NCBI GenBank assembly: GCA_025526915.1
Contig: JAHLKH010000039.1
Location: 1 to 64,000, forward strand
DNA: 64,000 bases
Direction: 5' to 3'
Source: Entophlyctis helioformis
Lineage: Eukaryota > Chytridiomycota > Chytridiomycetes > Chytridiales > Chytriomycetaceae
Position 1 is the first letter of the stretch, and every line of letters begins with the position of its first letter. Below the pieces are notes generated by a model. It did no database searches and was not told the DNA's origin. It saw only the letters and a program-made list of their open reading frames with translations. The position numbers were made by a program, and so were the translations under genes. This document shows positions 54,853 through 64,000 of this stretch, piece after piece.

Positions 54853-55672
54853 ATGACCCAGGACACTTCTGCTCGCGGTCTCCGCCTTGGCGACGTTGCA
54901 CCCGACTTTGCGGCCGAGACCACGCAGGGCGACATCTCGTTCCACGAGTGGAAGGCCGGCTCGTGGGCCATCCTGTTCTCGCACCCCGAGGACTTTAGTG
55001 AGTCTCTGCCTGTGCCTTGCTGTCTGTGTGCCGTGTGTTGCCTGTGCACCTCGCTGCCTGCCCGAGTCACTGCAGCAACACAGCGACTGACGCCTGCCAC
55101 TCCTGCCACCATCCACTCCATCCATCCTCCCAACAGCCCCCGTCTGCACCACCGAGCTCGGCGCCGTCGCCAAGCTGTCTGCCGAGTGGGCCAAGCGCGG
55201 CGTCAAGCCCATCGGCCTGTCGTGCAACACGCTCGAGTCGCACGGCCGCTGGATCGACGACATCAACGAGACGCAGGGCTCGGACGTCAAGTTCCCGATC
55301 ATTGCCGACTTTGACCGCAAGGTGGCGTCCAAGTACGGCATGCTCGACTACCAGGACCCCACCAACATGGACCGCTCGGGCCTGCCGCTCACGGTCCGCT
55401 CGGTGTTCATCATCGACCCCAACCACAAGATCCGCCTCATCATCACGTACCCGGCGTCGACGGGCCGCAACTTTGACGAGGTGCTGCGCGTGATCGACTC
55501 GCTGCAGCTCACGGACAAGCACTCGGTCACCACGCCCGTCAACTGGCAGCCCAAGGACGACGTGATCATCCCGCCGTCGATCAACGACGAGGCTGCGCAG
55601 AAGCGCTTCCCTGGCTTCCGCACGGTCAAGCCGTACCTTCGCTACACTGCCGACCCTTCGATCAACGCGTAG
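54853..55672 (+). CDS. 1-Cys peroxiredoxin (Prx6 type)
   Basis: Exons 54853-54997 and 55137-55672 give 226 residues, the usual Prx6 length. The enzyme reduces hydrogen peroxide, organic and phospholipid hydroperoxides. The first exon encodes [20 protein letters not shown] and [11 protein letters not shown]; the second begins with the catalytic PVCTTE loop, the peroxidatic Cys being rebuilt across the intron. Then come [34 protein letters not shown] and the long 1-Cys-class C-terminus ([20 protein letters not shown]). No resolving Cys follows at the 2-Cys position. No targeting signal is evident, suggesting a cytosolic protein. A strong TATA box fits inducible expression. Confidence 0.93.
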
Positions 55673-56147
55673 ATCTGCCATGCCTCTCTTGCACGCTTCC
55701 ACTCGCACACACACACTCGCACACTCACAGACTGCCTGTGTGTGATCGCCCACTGAGACTGCTCCTGTACACACAATGAAACCCCTTGCACCATCCACAA
55801 GTGTCTGCGTTGGTTGGTTTCTTGCCGCTCGAGTCCAGCCACTCGTGGCCACTGGTTGCTGGCAAGCGGCTGTGGTGGATCTGCACGAGTGGCAGAGTGT
55901 GGTTGCCTGCTGCAAGTCGCTGCTGCAAGTCGCCACAATGACTCGCCAGCCATCCGCGGCACATCCGCCTGCATTTCACCGCATTTCACCGCTCTCGTGT
56001 CCAATTGATCCGCACAGCTGGCGCTTATCAACGCCGCTTGCTCGCTCGCTTGGCATCTTGCCCCGTCAGCCTGCGACTCGTTCAGCCTCTCTTGCAGCCG
56101 CTCTGCCAGCCTCTCTTACAGTCACACACACACTCTCTCTCTCGCAC
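55673..56147. other. intergenic between peroxiredoxin and first lipase
   Basis: Contains CA-rich stretches after the peroxiredoxin stop and a C/T-rich promoter-like tract with CTCTCTCTC at about 56131-56143 just before the lipase ATG. No gene seen. Confidence 0.45.
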
Positions 56148-58471
56148 ATGCACAATCAGCACACAACGCAATCGCCGTCTGCGGCTGCGTGCACGCCGCG
56201 CTCGGCCTTCCGCCCGTCGCCGTCGTATCCACTCATCGCACTGCCGCCTGCTCCGCCTCCTTCAACCATGCTCGGCAAGCTGTCGCACTCGCTGCCGCTG
56301 CCCATGCACCTCGCTCTGGCGTCTGCATCCACAGCCGCCAGTGTGTCCACCGCCGTGCTGTCGCACATGCTCGACGGCCCTGTGCGTTCCAGCTGGAACC
56401 TGCTCACGACGTTAACGCATGCCGCCATTAAGGTGTGTGTGTGTGTGTGATGCCATTTTTGTGCGGCTTTGTGCGTTCTGAGCGCTCGGTTGGCTGCCAT
56501 GCCCACGGGATTGGAAACGAGCGACAATCGCTTGCAGTTGCTGACTGCTGGCTGACACGGCAACGCCGGCTGGCTGCCCTGCACTCATGCGCACACACAC
56601 ACAGTCGGTCATGGTCAACCACCCGCCACAGGGCCGCCACTCGCTCGGCATTGTGCGTCTGGCCACGCAGTTCTCGGTGCCTGCGTTCATGTTCGACGCG
56701 TCCGTCGAGCAGACGTCGGTGCTTGTGCGCCATCCTGAGCAGGTTTCGGCGCTGGTCAAGGAGGCTCTGGATGTTGCGCAACAGCCGCTCACCAACACAG
56801 TCGACTATGCCGGCATGCACACACGCTACGTGCCTGGCGAGTGGGTCCGCCACAAGTCGCTTGGCCCGCTGCCGACCGACAGCGTCGCTGCATCTGACGA
56901 GCCTGTCATTCTGTACCTGCACGGCGGGTAAGCAACCACGCAGCATGCCGTCCTGCTCATGGCACACACACCTCGCACATCGCCACTGCTTCTTCTCACT
57001 CTCCCTGCCACTTGTTTGCATGGCATCGTCTGGACAGTGCGCACATCTTCATGTCGCCACGGACACACCGCGTCATCACATCCAAGATCTCGCAAGCCTG
57101 TGGCGCCAGTGTGTTTGCAGCCGACTACCGCCTTGCGCTCGACGGCCCGTTCCCAAGCGCCATCGAAGACGCACTGGCATGCTACCTGGCTCTCACTGGA
57201 TTGAGTCTCCCCACCGACGACAGCGGCATCGCGTGCCAGGCATCCTTCAGAGCATCGCAGTCTCGCCCGTCTGGCGCAGCGCCGGCAATCGGCCACCACA
57301 GACCCGTCTCGCCGTCGCGCATCTTTGTGATGGGCGACTCGAGCGGCGGCTGTCTGTCGCTGCAGCTCATGCAGACGCTCAAGAGCCTCAACCTGCCGAT
57401 GCCTGCCGGCATTGCCATGCTCTCGCCGTTTCTCGACCATGGTGAGTTGTGGTGCATCGATCGCACAGCGTCCTTGCGTGCACAGCCTTGCGTGTCCAGC
57501 CTTGCGTGTCCAAGCTGGCATGCCACGCACAGCAACTCGCTGACACTGCTCGCCGTGCTGGCACCACAGAGATCAAGTCGGCAAGCTTCCACAACAACTG
57601 GAACTCGGACTTTCTGTCGCTTGATCTGGACGGCATTGACTGGGCCATGAAGATCTATGCCAACGGCCTGCCTCGCGGCCATCCAGCCATCTCGCCCCTC
57701 AACGGCAAGCTGTGGGGTCTGCCACCGATGCTGATTGTGAGTGGCGTGGTCTGTTGGAGTGCTGCCCTCGTGCTGTGCTGCCCTTGCCTTGCTTTGTGTG
57801 CTGTGATACAGCACGCCATGCCACTCGATGCACTGCACAGTCGCGCTCACACTCTGTCCGTGTGCCTGTCTGTGCATGCCACCACACTACCACGCCGCAC
57901 GACCACGCCGCACAGCAATCGGGCGACTCCGAGGTGGTCACGGACGATGCCGTCCACTTTCACCGCCTTGCGACTGCGGCCGGCAACCAGGTCGAGCTGC
58001 AGATCTACAAGGACATGTTCCACGTGTTCCACAGTGAGTGCTGCTGGCTGTGCATGATCGCCACAACTGTTGCCACGACTGGTCGCCTCGACGGTCGCCT
58101 CAAGTATACAGGCACACAGACCATCCACAGCACAGCTGACCAGATGCCTCCCCTTGCATGACGACCGCATTGCAGCATTCCCGTTCATCCCACAGTCGTC
58201 GGACGCCATGGACCGCATCGGCCAGTTTGTGCGCACGTTTGGGCCGTCTGCCGAGCGTGATGTGGACTCGGCCGTCTCGGTCGACTCGTCCGAGACCAGC
58301 AGCGACACGGACGACGCGGCAAGCGTGAGCACACCGTCGTCGTCACGGACCCGCGCCACCCACACAAGCCACTGCAAGGACACTTGCCGCCATGCTGCCT
58401 CGTCGATCCTGCGTGTCAGTCTTGTTGGCGGCGCCATCACACAAGAGCACATCCAGGCACACCAGATCTGA
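56148..58471 (+). CDS. alpha/beta-hydrolase of the hormone-sensitive-lipase family, copy 1
   Basis: Six exons chain in phase: 56148-56432, 56605-56927, 57038-57441, 57570-57736, 57916-58033, 58176-58471; 530 residues (ATG 56271 is an alternative start). The N-terminus is Ser/Pro-rich followed by an amphipathic SHSLPLPMHLALASASTAAS segment. Catalytic signatures: HGG oxyanion motif in VILYLHGG, nucleophile Ser in IFVMGDSSGG, acid in SGDSEVVTDDAVHF and His in YKDMFHVFH. This set defines the HSL/arylacetamide deacetylase (also steryl acetyl hydrolase) family that cleaves short-chain or sterol esters. It ends in a Ser/Thr/Asp-rich tail. Its paralogue follows directly downstream. Confidence 0.85.
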
Positions 58472-58769
58472 CGATGCCGCACAGGCTCTCCTATCCCATT
58501 CTTGTCGTACATACCCTCTTGACCACCATAAACAGCGTTGACTCTACGAGTGCATGGCCAATGTGGAGCCGTTGGCGTAGACCGTCTGCACTGATGTGTG
58601 GGAGTGTGTGGGTGGGTGAGATCAACGGTTGCGGCCTGAGTGCGACCGACATGACGCAAACACGTGAAGGGGTCCTCGTGTCGCGTTCGCGCTTTCTCAG
58701 ATCTGGTCTCCGACAGGTGAACACGTTCGCACTTGCCTACACGCTCGCACAAACCCACACGCACACAAC
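58472..58769. other. spacer between the lipase pair
   Basis: 298 bp with no convincing gene; CACACGCACACAAC immediately precedes the second lipase ATG, similar to leaders of other genes here. Confidence 0.4.
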
Positions 58770-61084
58770 ATGACACACGCCGTGCTGCAGCAGCAGGGGC
58801 AGCAGCAGCAGCAGAAGCAGCAGCCCGAGCCCCACCAGCTCCAGGCGGCCACGACCCCCACAGCCGGCAAGGTGGCGGTTGTGCAGGTCTACAACGACAC
58901 CAACAACGAATATTCCCATCACGAGACCGGCAGCAGTCCCCGCCACCACATGCCAGCAAGCCGAGTGCATCGCTGGGACTCGAGCAAGCTCGCCCGCTCC
59001 GGCTTTGTGCTGCCCCGAGACGCCTTTGCGAGCGCCGTCGACCTGGCGCCTGCGCGGCCGATGGGCCACAAGTCCAAGATATCGCACTCGCTGCCGTACG
59101 CTGTGCATCTGGCCCTCCACTCGGTGCTCGCCGTCGAGAAGGGCCTGTCGGCGGCACTTTCACATGCCATCGACGGGCCGCTGTTTGGCAACTGGTCGCT
59201 CATGACGACTGTCGTTCACGCCATTCTGCGGGTAAGTGCCTGGCCGTCTGCGTGCTGCGTACTGCGTGCTGCAGGCCAGGATACGCTGGGTGTCTGCCTA
59301 TCGAGAAATGAGATTTGGCTTGGCTTGGCTAGGCTGGGCTGGGCTGGGCTGGCCGGGCTGGGCTGGCTTGGCAAGGTTGCTGCTTCGTGACGGTGGCTCA
59401 GCAGCCGCAAACTGACGACACACGCCATGTCCGCTTGAATCGGCGACGGGCTGCATCGGCAACGGCACGCAGTCGTTCATCATCCACAACCCTCCACAGG
59501 CGAGATACACCTATGGCACGCTCACTCGCATCATGAACGCCGTCCAAGTGCCCGCGCTGTTCTTCAAGGCCCACCACCGCGAGGTCAACATTGACATTGA
59601 GAACACGAACCAGCTCGCGACGGCTGTGGCCAAGACCATGGACATCGAACGCAACCTGCTTCGTCCCACAACACGGCCTGGCCAGGCCTGGCGCACGCTG
59701 AAAGCCGAGTGGATCCGCCACAAGGATCTTGCTCCACCCACTGATTCCGAGCCTGTCGTTCTCTACTTGCATGGCGGGTGAGTTGCTCCGAGTGCCGTGT
59801 GCCGTGTGCTCAACTGGATCTGACCGTTGCGACCTGCCCCCACAGCGGCCACAACTTCATGTCGCCTGCAACCCACCGCCACCTCACGTCAAAGTTCTCG
59901 CTCGTGTGCAACGCCACGCTGCTGGTTCCCGACTATCGCCTTGGCATGGAGTGCGGATTCCCTGCTGCCGTCGAAGACAGCCTTGCTGCTTATCTCGCGC
60001 TCACCGGCATCAAGCCGTCGTCCGAGTATGGCGCGCTGTTTGCGTCCGATAGCACAGGCATCGCACCACAAGGCCCGATAGCCCCGTCGCGGATCTTTAT
60101 TATGGGCGATTCGAGCGGCGGCGGTCTGTGCATGCAGCTTGTGATGCTGCTGCGCTCGCTCGGTCTCCCTGCACCGGGCGGCTGTGTCCTTCTATCACCA
60201 TTTCTCGATCTAGGTGCGTCTCTGATCTCGTTCGTTACGCTGGCATGTGAATGCCATCCAATCTCACTCAGCTCACCATCCTTTGGCTGCCATTGATCAA
60301 CCATGACAGAGCTTCAATCGCCGTCGTGGCACATGAACTTCAACACGGATTATCTCACGGCCGAAGTGCCTGGAATCTACTGGTCGCTCTCACTGTACTG
60401 CAACGGCGTCCCACGCCGCCACCCATCCATTACACCGCTGTATGCCGATCTGAGCAACCTGCCGCCTATTCTGGTTGTAAGTGTGAATCCGGCCCTGTCG
60501 GCATGTGAACGGGCAAGCATTGCGATCTAGCATCTGCTGACATGTACTTGGATGTGACGGTGCGTCCCACACACACACACACACCCTCACAGCAAGCAGG
60601 CGAGGCAGAGACCCTGCGGGACGATTCGCTCTGGTTCCACAGCCGTGCGTGCGAAGCAAACAGCCCAGTCGAGATCGAGCTGTACCACGGCATGTTCCAC
60701 GTGTTCCAGCTCTTCTCAATGACCCAAGAGTCAGAGGAAGCCATCCAGCGCATCGGCGTGTTTGTTACATCTGTCATGAAGGGCACGACTTCCAATGCCA
60801 CCTCCCACGCGATCACTGGCAGCCCTGCACCGACTGACGCCTCAGTCAAAAAGTCGCTTTCAACTCCTGTGCGGATCGACTCGGCGTTTGTCAATGATAC
60901 CTACGATCGCATCACCGGGGCTGCCGCCAATGATGACGACGAGATCACAGTGGCTGACCAGCCGACTGCTTTCGCGGCTCGCCAGAGGCGGTCGGTCTGG
61001 CAAAGCACCGGCGTCCCCTCACGCACACGCAAGTACATTCGCATCGTTGACGGCCACATCTCGGAGGAGATCGAGTGTCTCTGA
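58770..61084 (+). CDS. alpha/beta-hydrolase of the hormone-sensitive-lipase family, copy 2
   Basis: Five exons: 58770-59231, 59473-59777, 59846-60213, 60310-60476, 60593-61084; 597 residues. Signatures: VVLYLHGG continuing into HNFMSP across intron 2, IFIMGDSSGGGL (nucleophile Ser), AETLRDDSLWFH (acid) and HGMFHVFQ (His). It shares four intron positions with copy 1 but lacks the intron that follows the FHVFH motif there, so one intron was lost (or gained in copy 1). The N-terminus is longer and starts with a Gln-rich stretch, then the same SHSLPYAVHLALHSVLAVEK helix as copy 1. The C-terminal ~110 residues are a unique polar tail. Intron 1 holds a (GGCTG)n tract at about 59327-59372. Confidence 0.85.
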
Positions 61085-61359
61085 TGCTCACGGCCCATGA
61101 ATATCTCTATGAATGAAATATCGTTTCGAATTCTTGGGCCCGATATTCATACAATTACCAAGGATTTTGGAATTAAATTCGTCGCAAGAGGCGACGAATG
61201 CAAGCCCGCATATCACGTGATTCAAGGCTCGCGTCAGCAACGAGCATGCGACGACAGACAGGCGAGGCACACCAACCAGATGCTTACCTTCTATTGAAGT
61301 GACCCTATTGGTCGATCGGGAGGTGCCCCGATTCAAATTGTTGGTAGTGGTGGTGCAAG
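61085..61359 (-). ncRNA. AT-rich structured tail next to the Fanzor 3' end (candidate guide RNA / element end)
   Basis: The first ~110 bp are much richer in A and T than the surroundings. They contain a 9-bp perfect stem with a 5-nt loop, ATTCGTCGC-AAGAG-GCGACGAAT (61177-61199), and a 9-bp inverted repeat ATGAATATC/GATATTCAT (about 61097-61150). Fanzor and TnpB systems make their guide RNA (fRNA/omega RNA) from the 3' end and downstream flank of the nuclease gene, which is exactly this position on the minus strand. That it is such an RNA is inference; it might instead be the transposon terminus alone. Confidence 0.3.
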
Positions 61360-62016
61360 TCACTGTGTGGAATGAGTGACACGTGACTTGCTGGCACGCT
61401 GTGGCTGTCTTGGACGCTGTGACTGTCTTGGACGCTGTGACTGTCTTGGACGCCGCTGGTTGACAGGCGGATCCGGTGCTGGAGGCTGCTGGACGACAGG
61501 CTGATCGACTGGCGTGTGCGTCAAGTAGAGCGGCCGTTGTCCATGGAACAGATGTCCCTGTGCGACCATTCCGATGTTGGTGGCTCCAAGCACGTCTCGG
61601 TGGTAGACAGTCTTGCAGTCTGTGCACTCGTAGCGTCGCAGGTTGGTGCGGTTCTTGTCTGGGATCCGCTGCTTGCACTGCGGGCACATCTGGCTGGTCA
61701 GGTTCTCATTGCAGCGGTAGATCTGTGTGTGTGTGTGTGTGTGTGTGTGTGGTCAGTTGGTGCACAGATGGATGGATGGATGGATGGATGGGTGGCATTA
61801 GACGCACATAGGCATATCCAGACGACCGCAGATGCCTGATGAGAAACCTCTCAAACACAGCATGCCGGCCACCTTGGCCTGTAAAGTCGATGCCAAATGC
61901 CCACACAACAGGAATGTCCTTCTCTGTTGGCTTGTCACAGCGGCCTTGAGATGCAGCAGATGCGCGCTCTCCAGTCTTTGATCCTGCCAGCTTCATGATG
62001 CCCTCAAGAGCGTTTC
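61360..62016 (-). pseudogene. Fanzor (eukaryotic TnpB-like RNA-guided nuclease), C-terminal half only
   Basis: Two in-phase exons, 62016-61808 and 61722-61360, encode the end of a TnpB/OrfB-type protein. Order of motifs: DIPVVWAFGIDFTGQGG, ERFLIRHLRSSGYAY, then after an intron the RuvC-II Glu in CNENLTSQMC, a four-Cys zinc ribbon (CPQC ... YECTDCKT) and the RuvC-III Asp in YHRDVLGATNIG. This spacing is the hallmark of Fanzor/TnpB C-termini (E-x2-TS-x2-C-x2-C ... C-x2-C ... RD-x2-A-NI). The C-terminal tail has three copies of an SQRPRQ-like unit (18-bp repeat, about 61395-61455). The RuvC-I Asp and N-terminal domains are missing: the gene is cut at 62016/62017 by an LTR. The intron holds (GT)n and (GGAT)n tracts. 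Not functional as it stands. Confidence 0.75.
61721..61807. repeat. (GT)n and (GGAT)n microsatellites in the Fanzor intron
   Basis: A (GT)n run at about 61724-61751 and a GGAT tetranucleotide run at about 61768-61791 fill the small intron. Confidence 0.85.
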
Positions 62017-62284
62017 TGTAACGGATGCTCGGTCGCGGTCACGTGATCCACGTGATCCACGTGACCCACGTGACCGGACAGACATTGTCGGGCCGCACCG
62101 GCCGCTCTGGTTTCCCCCGTTCTTGCAGTCGTCTGCCTGCCGTTCCCCTGCGTGCATACTCACTGCCCCGAGACCAGGTCTGTGCTGCCTCCCAATGAAG
62201 TAGTCGTCTGCCCGCCGTTCCCCTGCGTGCATACTCACTGCCCCGAGACCAGCCGGCAAGTCCGCCTGGAGGCCCAGTACTACA
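62017..62284 (+). repeat. 5' LTR with four CACGTG sites and a 75-bp internal duplication
   Basis: Begins TGTAACGG, ends CAGTACTACA. Four CACGTG hexamers lie 9 bp apart at about 62040-62072. A block beginning GTCGTCTGCC recurs 75 bp later (62128 and 62203). Confidence 0.85.
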
Positions 62285-62299
62285 CCTCAACTACACGCT

Positions 62300-63059
62300 C
62301 GCGCTGCCTGCCTCACTGCACCGCGTCCACAACGTGTTCCATGCCGACCGGATCTGCCCGTACGTTGACCCTCTGTCTGCGCCTACCGGCCGCAAGGACG
62401 TGCCCTCCCGGCCTGACCCCGAGTACCACGCCGACGACGGCACGTCGGACAACTACGAGGTCGAGCGGATCGTCAACTCGCGCACTTATCGCGGCAAGAT
62501 CAAGTATCTGGTCAAGTGGGTCGGTTATCCAGCCGACGACAACACATGGGTCCCAGCCGCTGACATGCGCAAGGCCCAGGACCTCGTCAAGGCATTCCAC
62601 GCTCGGCCGTCCAAGGCGCCTAAAGGCAAGGCGTCCAAACCGGCTCAGCCCACGCGCGCGGCTCCTGCTCCGGCTGCTCCGGCTCCGGCTGCTCCTGCTC
62701 CCGCCACGGCGCCTGCTCCCACGCAGCCCAAGGCATCCAAGTCCTCTCACCACAAGCGCACTGCGCCTGCTCCTGCACCAGTGGCCTCTGCTCCAGCAGC
62801 AGCCACGCCCGCGGCACCTGCTCCGGCTGACAAGCCGATTGCACCTGCTGCACCTGCATCTCCCTCTCTCTCTCCATCTTTCCCTCCTCTCCCTCCTCCC
62901 TCTTCTCCTCCTTCCTTCTCTCTTTCTTCTCTTCCCCCTCTCAACCATCCCGCCCCACCTCGTCGCTCTGAGCGCACGGTTCCCCGTCCTGTGTCCTATG
63001 CGTCCATCGTTGCCCGCACTTCTGCCTCTCGTGTGTGCAACGCCCCTGCATCCTCTTAG
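62300..63059 (+). CDS. truncated integrase C-terminus with chromodomain
   Basis: The frame is open from the end of the 5' LTR to TAG/TAA at 63057-63059. It starts with LNYTLALPASLHRVHNVFHA, the typical end of the Ty3/gypsy integrase (HPVFH motif), followed by a chromodomain (EVERIVNSRTYRGKIKYLVK, then WVGYPADDNTWVPAADM) that in chromoviruses directs insertion to modified chromatin. The tail is long and Ala/Pro/Ser-rich. No ATG precedes HNVFHAD, consistent with deletion of the polyprotein upstream. Confidence 0.8.
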
Positions 63060-63111
63060 TCGCTGTTCATCCACTCTTCTTTCTTATGAGTGGCTGTCTA
63101 CGCTGGGGGAG

Positions 63112-63370
63112 TGTAACGGATGCTTGGTCGCGGTCACGTGATCCACGTGACCCACGTGACCGGACAGACATTGTCGGGCCGCACCGGCCGCTCTGGTTTC
63201 CCCCGTTCTTGCAGTCGTCTGCCTGCCGTTCCCCTGCGTGCATACTCACTGCCCCGAGACCAGGTCTGTGCTGCCTCCCAATGAAGTAGTCGTCTGCCCG
63301 CCGTTCCCCTGCGTGCATACTCACTGCCCCGAGACCAGCCGGCAAGTCCGCCTGGAGGCCCAGTACTACA
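63112..63370 (+). repeat. 3' LTR with three CACGTG sites
   Basis: Near-identical to the 5' LTR but with one fewer 9-bp CACGTGATC unit (three sites at about 63135-63158). Confidence 0.85.
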
Positions 63371-63999
63371 GGTGGCTGTCGATGGGGCTGGCGCAACGCT
63401 CTCGCACCTCACTTTCTTGGCCGCCGATGGTCCTGACTCGGTGTTGTCGGTGGCAGCACGCTTGGCAACAGCAGCCTTGGCAACAGCAGCCTTGGTAACA
63501 GCAGCCTTGGCGGCCTTGGCATCCTTGGCTTGCTGTTTCAGGTGCTTAACCCACGCTACTGCCTGCGCGTAAGATGCACCGGGTACCAGCTGGAGGGCCG
63601 CATCAACCACCAGGTCGAATTGACTTCCAATGTAGTGCCGCGCGAGTATGGTGCACACTTCTCTGGCGAGGTTGCTAAAGATGTCATTCACTGCGTCCGG
63701 GCAGAAGCTGCCGTCCAGGAGGTATGGTAGAGCCGGCTGTTGCGCGACGTCCCACTGCATGTCCTTCGGGATCGCGACGTCCTGCTGCTTGCCTTTCTTG
63801 GTCTCATACACCTTGACCGCGTTGGTGTGCACCATCCCCTGCGTCCATTCGCGATGGAACATCAGCTGCATGGCCGTGACGATCCACGCATTGGTCGTCT
63901 CCATCTTCAAATCTGGCTTAGCCATCTGCTTGCCAGTAAAGATGTATGACAAGTGGCGCAGCATGCATGTAACGCCGCTCAATGGGTCTGACTGCGAGG
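63371..63999 (-). CDS. partial open frame at window end, possibly the Fanzor N-terminal part
   Basis: A minus-strand frame enters from beyond the right edge and runs to the LTR junction (63371), about 210 residues. It has TNAWIVTAMQLMFHREWTQG, NDIFSNLAREVCTILARHYI, then AQAVAWVKHLKQQAKDAKAA followed by (KAAV)n repeats and a basic AAKKVRCE stretch. Strand and order would fit the N-terminal half of the Fanzor interrupted by the LTR element. However, no Fanzor-specific motif is present, and the missing target-site duplication means the two flanks need not have been joined. Otherwise unknown. Confidence 0.4.
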
Positions 64000-64000
64000 G

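Larger units (their letters stand above)
62017..63370 (+). mobile_element. Ty3/gypsy chromovirus, internally deleted, with two near-identical LTRs
   Basis: The element runs TGTAAC...TACTACA (5' LTR 62017-62284), residual integrase C-terminus with chromodomain (about 62285-63059), a purine tract CTGGGGGAG immediately before the second LTR, and the 3' LTR (63112-63370). Gag, protease, reverse transcriptase, RNase H and the integrase core are gone. The LTRs differ by little more than one 9-bp unit and a single base, so insertion or homogenisation was recent. No matching target-site duplication flanks it (GTTTC on the left, GGTGG on the right), suggesting that it arose by recombination between elements. 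Confidence 0.85.

Noticed and set aside
62152..63141. 329-residue frame across the LTR and chromodomain region
   Set aside because: Out of frame with the integrase/chromodomain reading and made of Leu/Pro/Arg low-complexity sequence.
1..64000. tRNA or rRNA genes
   Set aside because: No convincing A-box/B-box pair or rRNA segment was noticed by eye; a tRNAscan/Infernal run would be decisive.

Overview
The window looks like nuclear DNA of a flagellated (zoosporic) early-diverging fungus, most plausibly a chytrid. It is GC-rich, and nearly every gene is cut by short introns (about 35-120 bp, GT-AG with GTGAGT, GTGCGT or GTAAGT donors). AATAAA signals and TATA boxes sit next to some genes. Genes for a CEP135/Bld10-type centriole protein and a TTLL12-type protein point to a cell that builds flagella. 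Exon chains below were built by eye from donor/acceptor sites, phase and family resemblance; no transcript or database evidence was used.

Layout. 1-4.1 kb: a 28-residue-repeat ankyrin gene ending in a tandem array of membrane segments, flanked on the opposite strand by two non-LTR retrotransposon fragments. 4.3-7.8 kb: HEAT/ARM-like N-terminus joined to DUF4246. 8.2-9.7 kb: second ankyrin gene. 10.3-15.7 kb (-): CEP135-like, 13 exons. 15.8-17.3 kb (-): F-box-like/ankyrin gene, divergent from a gene with a shelterin TPP1-like OB fold (17.8-22.1 kb). 22-25 kb: surface or secreted proteins (a GPI-like small protein, an RG/GA-repeat protein, a Cys-rich protein). 24.9-26.1 kb (-): peptidyl-tRNA hydrolase. 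26.4-27.9 kb (-): decayed PIF1-like helicase. 28.8-30.6 kb: UBR7. 30.8-31.8 kb (-): CCDC137-like. 33.0 kb: COG4 fragment. 33.6-34.8 kb: second Cys-rich gene sharing a near-identical block with the first. 34.9-36.7 kb (-): PB1-domain protein. 36.9-38.3 kb (-): divergent G-protein alpha subunit, head to head with a seven-span membrane protein (39.0-41.5 kb). 41.6-44.1 kb (-): Q-rich protein. 44.2-45.5 kb: another seven-span protein. 45.6-47.8 kb: TTLL12. 47.9-51.1 kb: long disordered protein. 51.4-54.6 kb: tandem multi-span proteins with PPxY motifs. 54.9-55.7 kb: 1-Cys peroxiredoxin. 56.1-61.1 kb: tandem alpha/beta-hydrolases of the hormone-sensitive-lipase type.

61.1-64.0 kb is the accessory end. 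It carries the C-terminal half of a Fanzor (eukaryotic TnpB-like nuclease) on the minus strand, with an AT-rich, hairpin-containing tail next to its 3' end. The Fanzor is cut by a young, internally deleted Ty3/gypsy chromovirus whose two LTRs carry CACGTG (E-box) arrays. A further minus-strand open frame of unknown identity runs off the window end.

Themes: local gene duplication (ankyrin, Cys-rich, PPxY membrane, lipase pairs), repeat-driven protein change (84-bp, 66-bp, 249-bp and 6-bp arrays), and signalling or surface genes (G-alpha, two seven-span proteins, two PPxY proteins, several secreted proteins) mixed with housekeeping genes.
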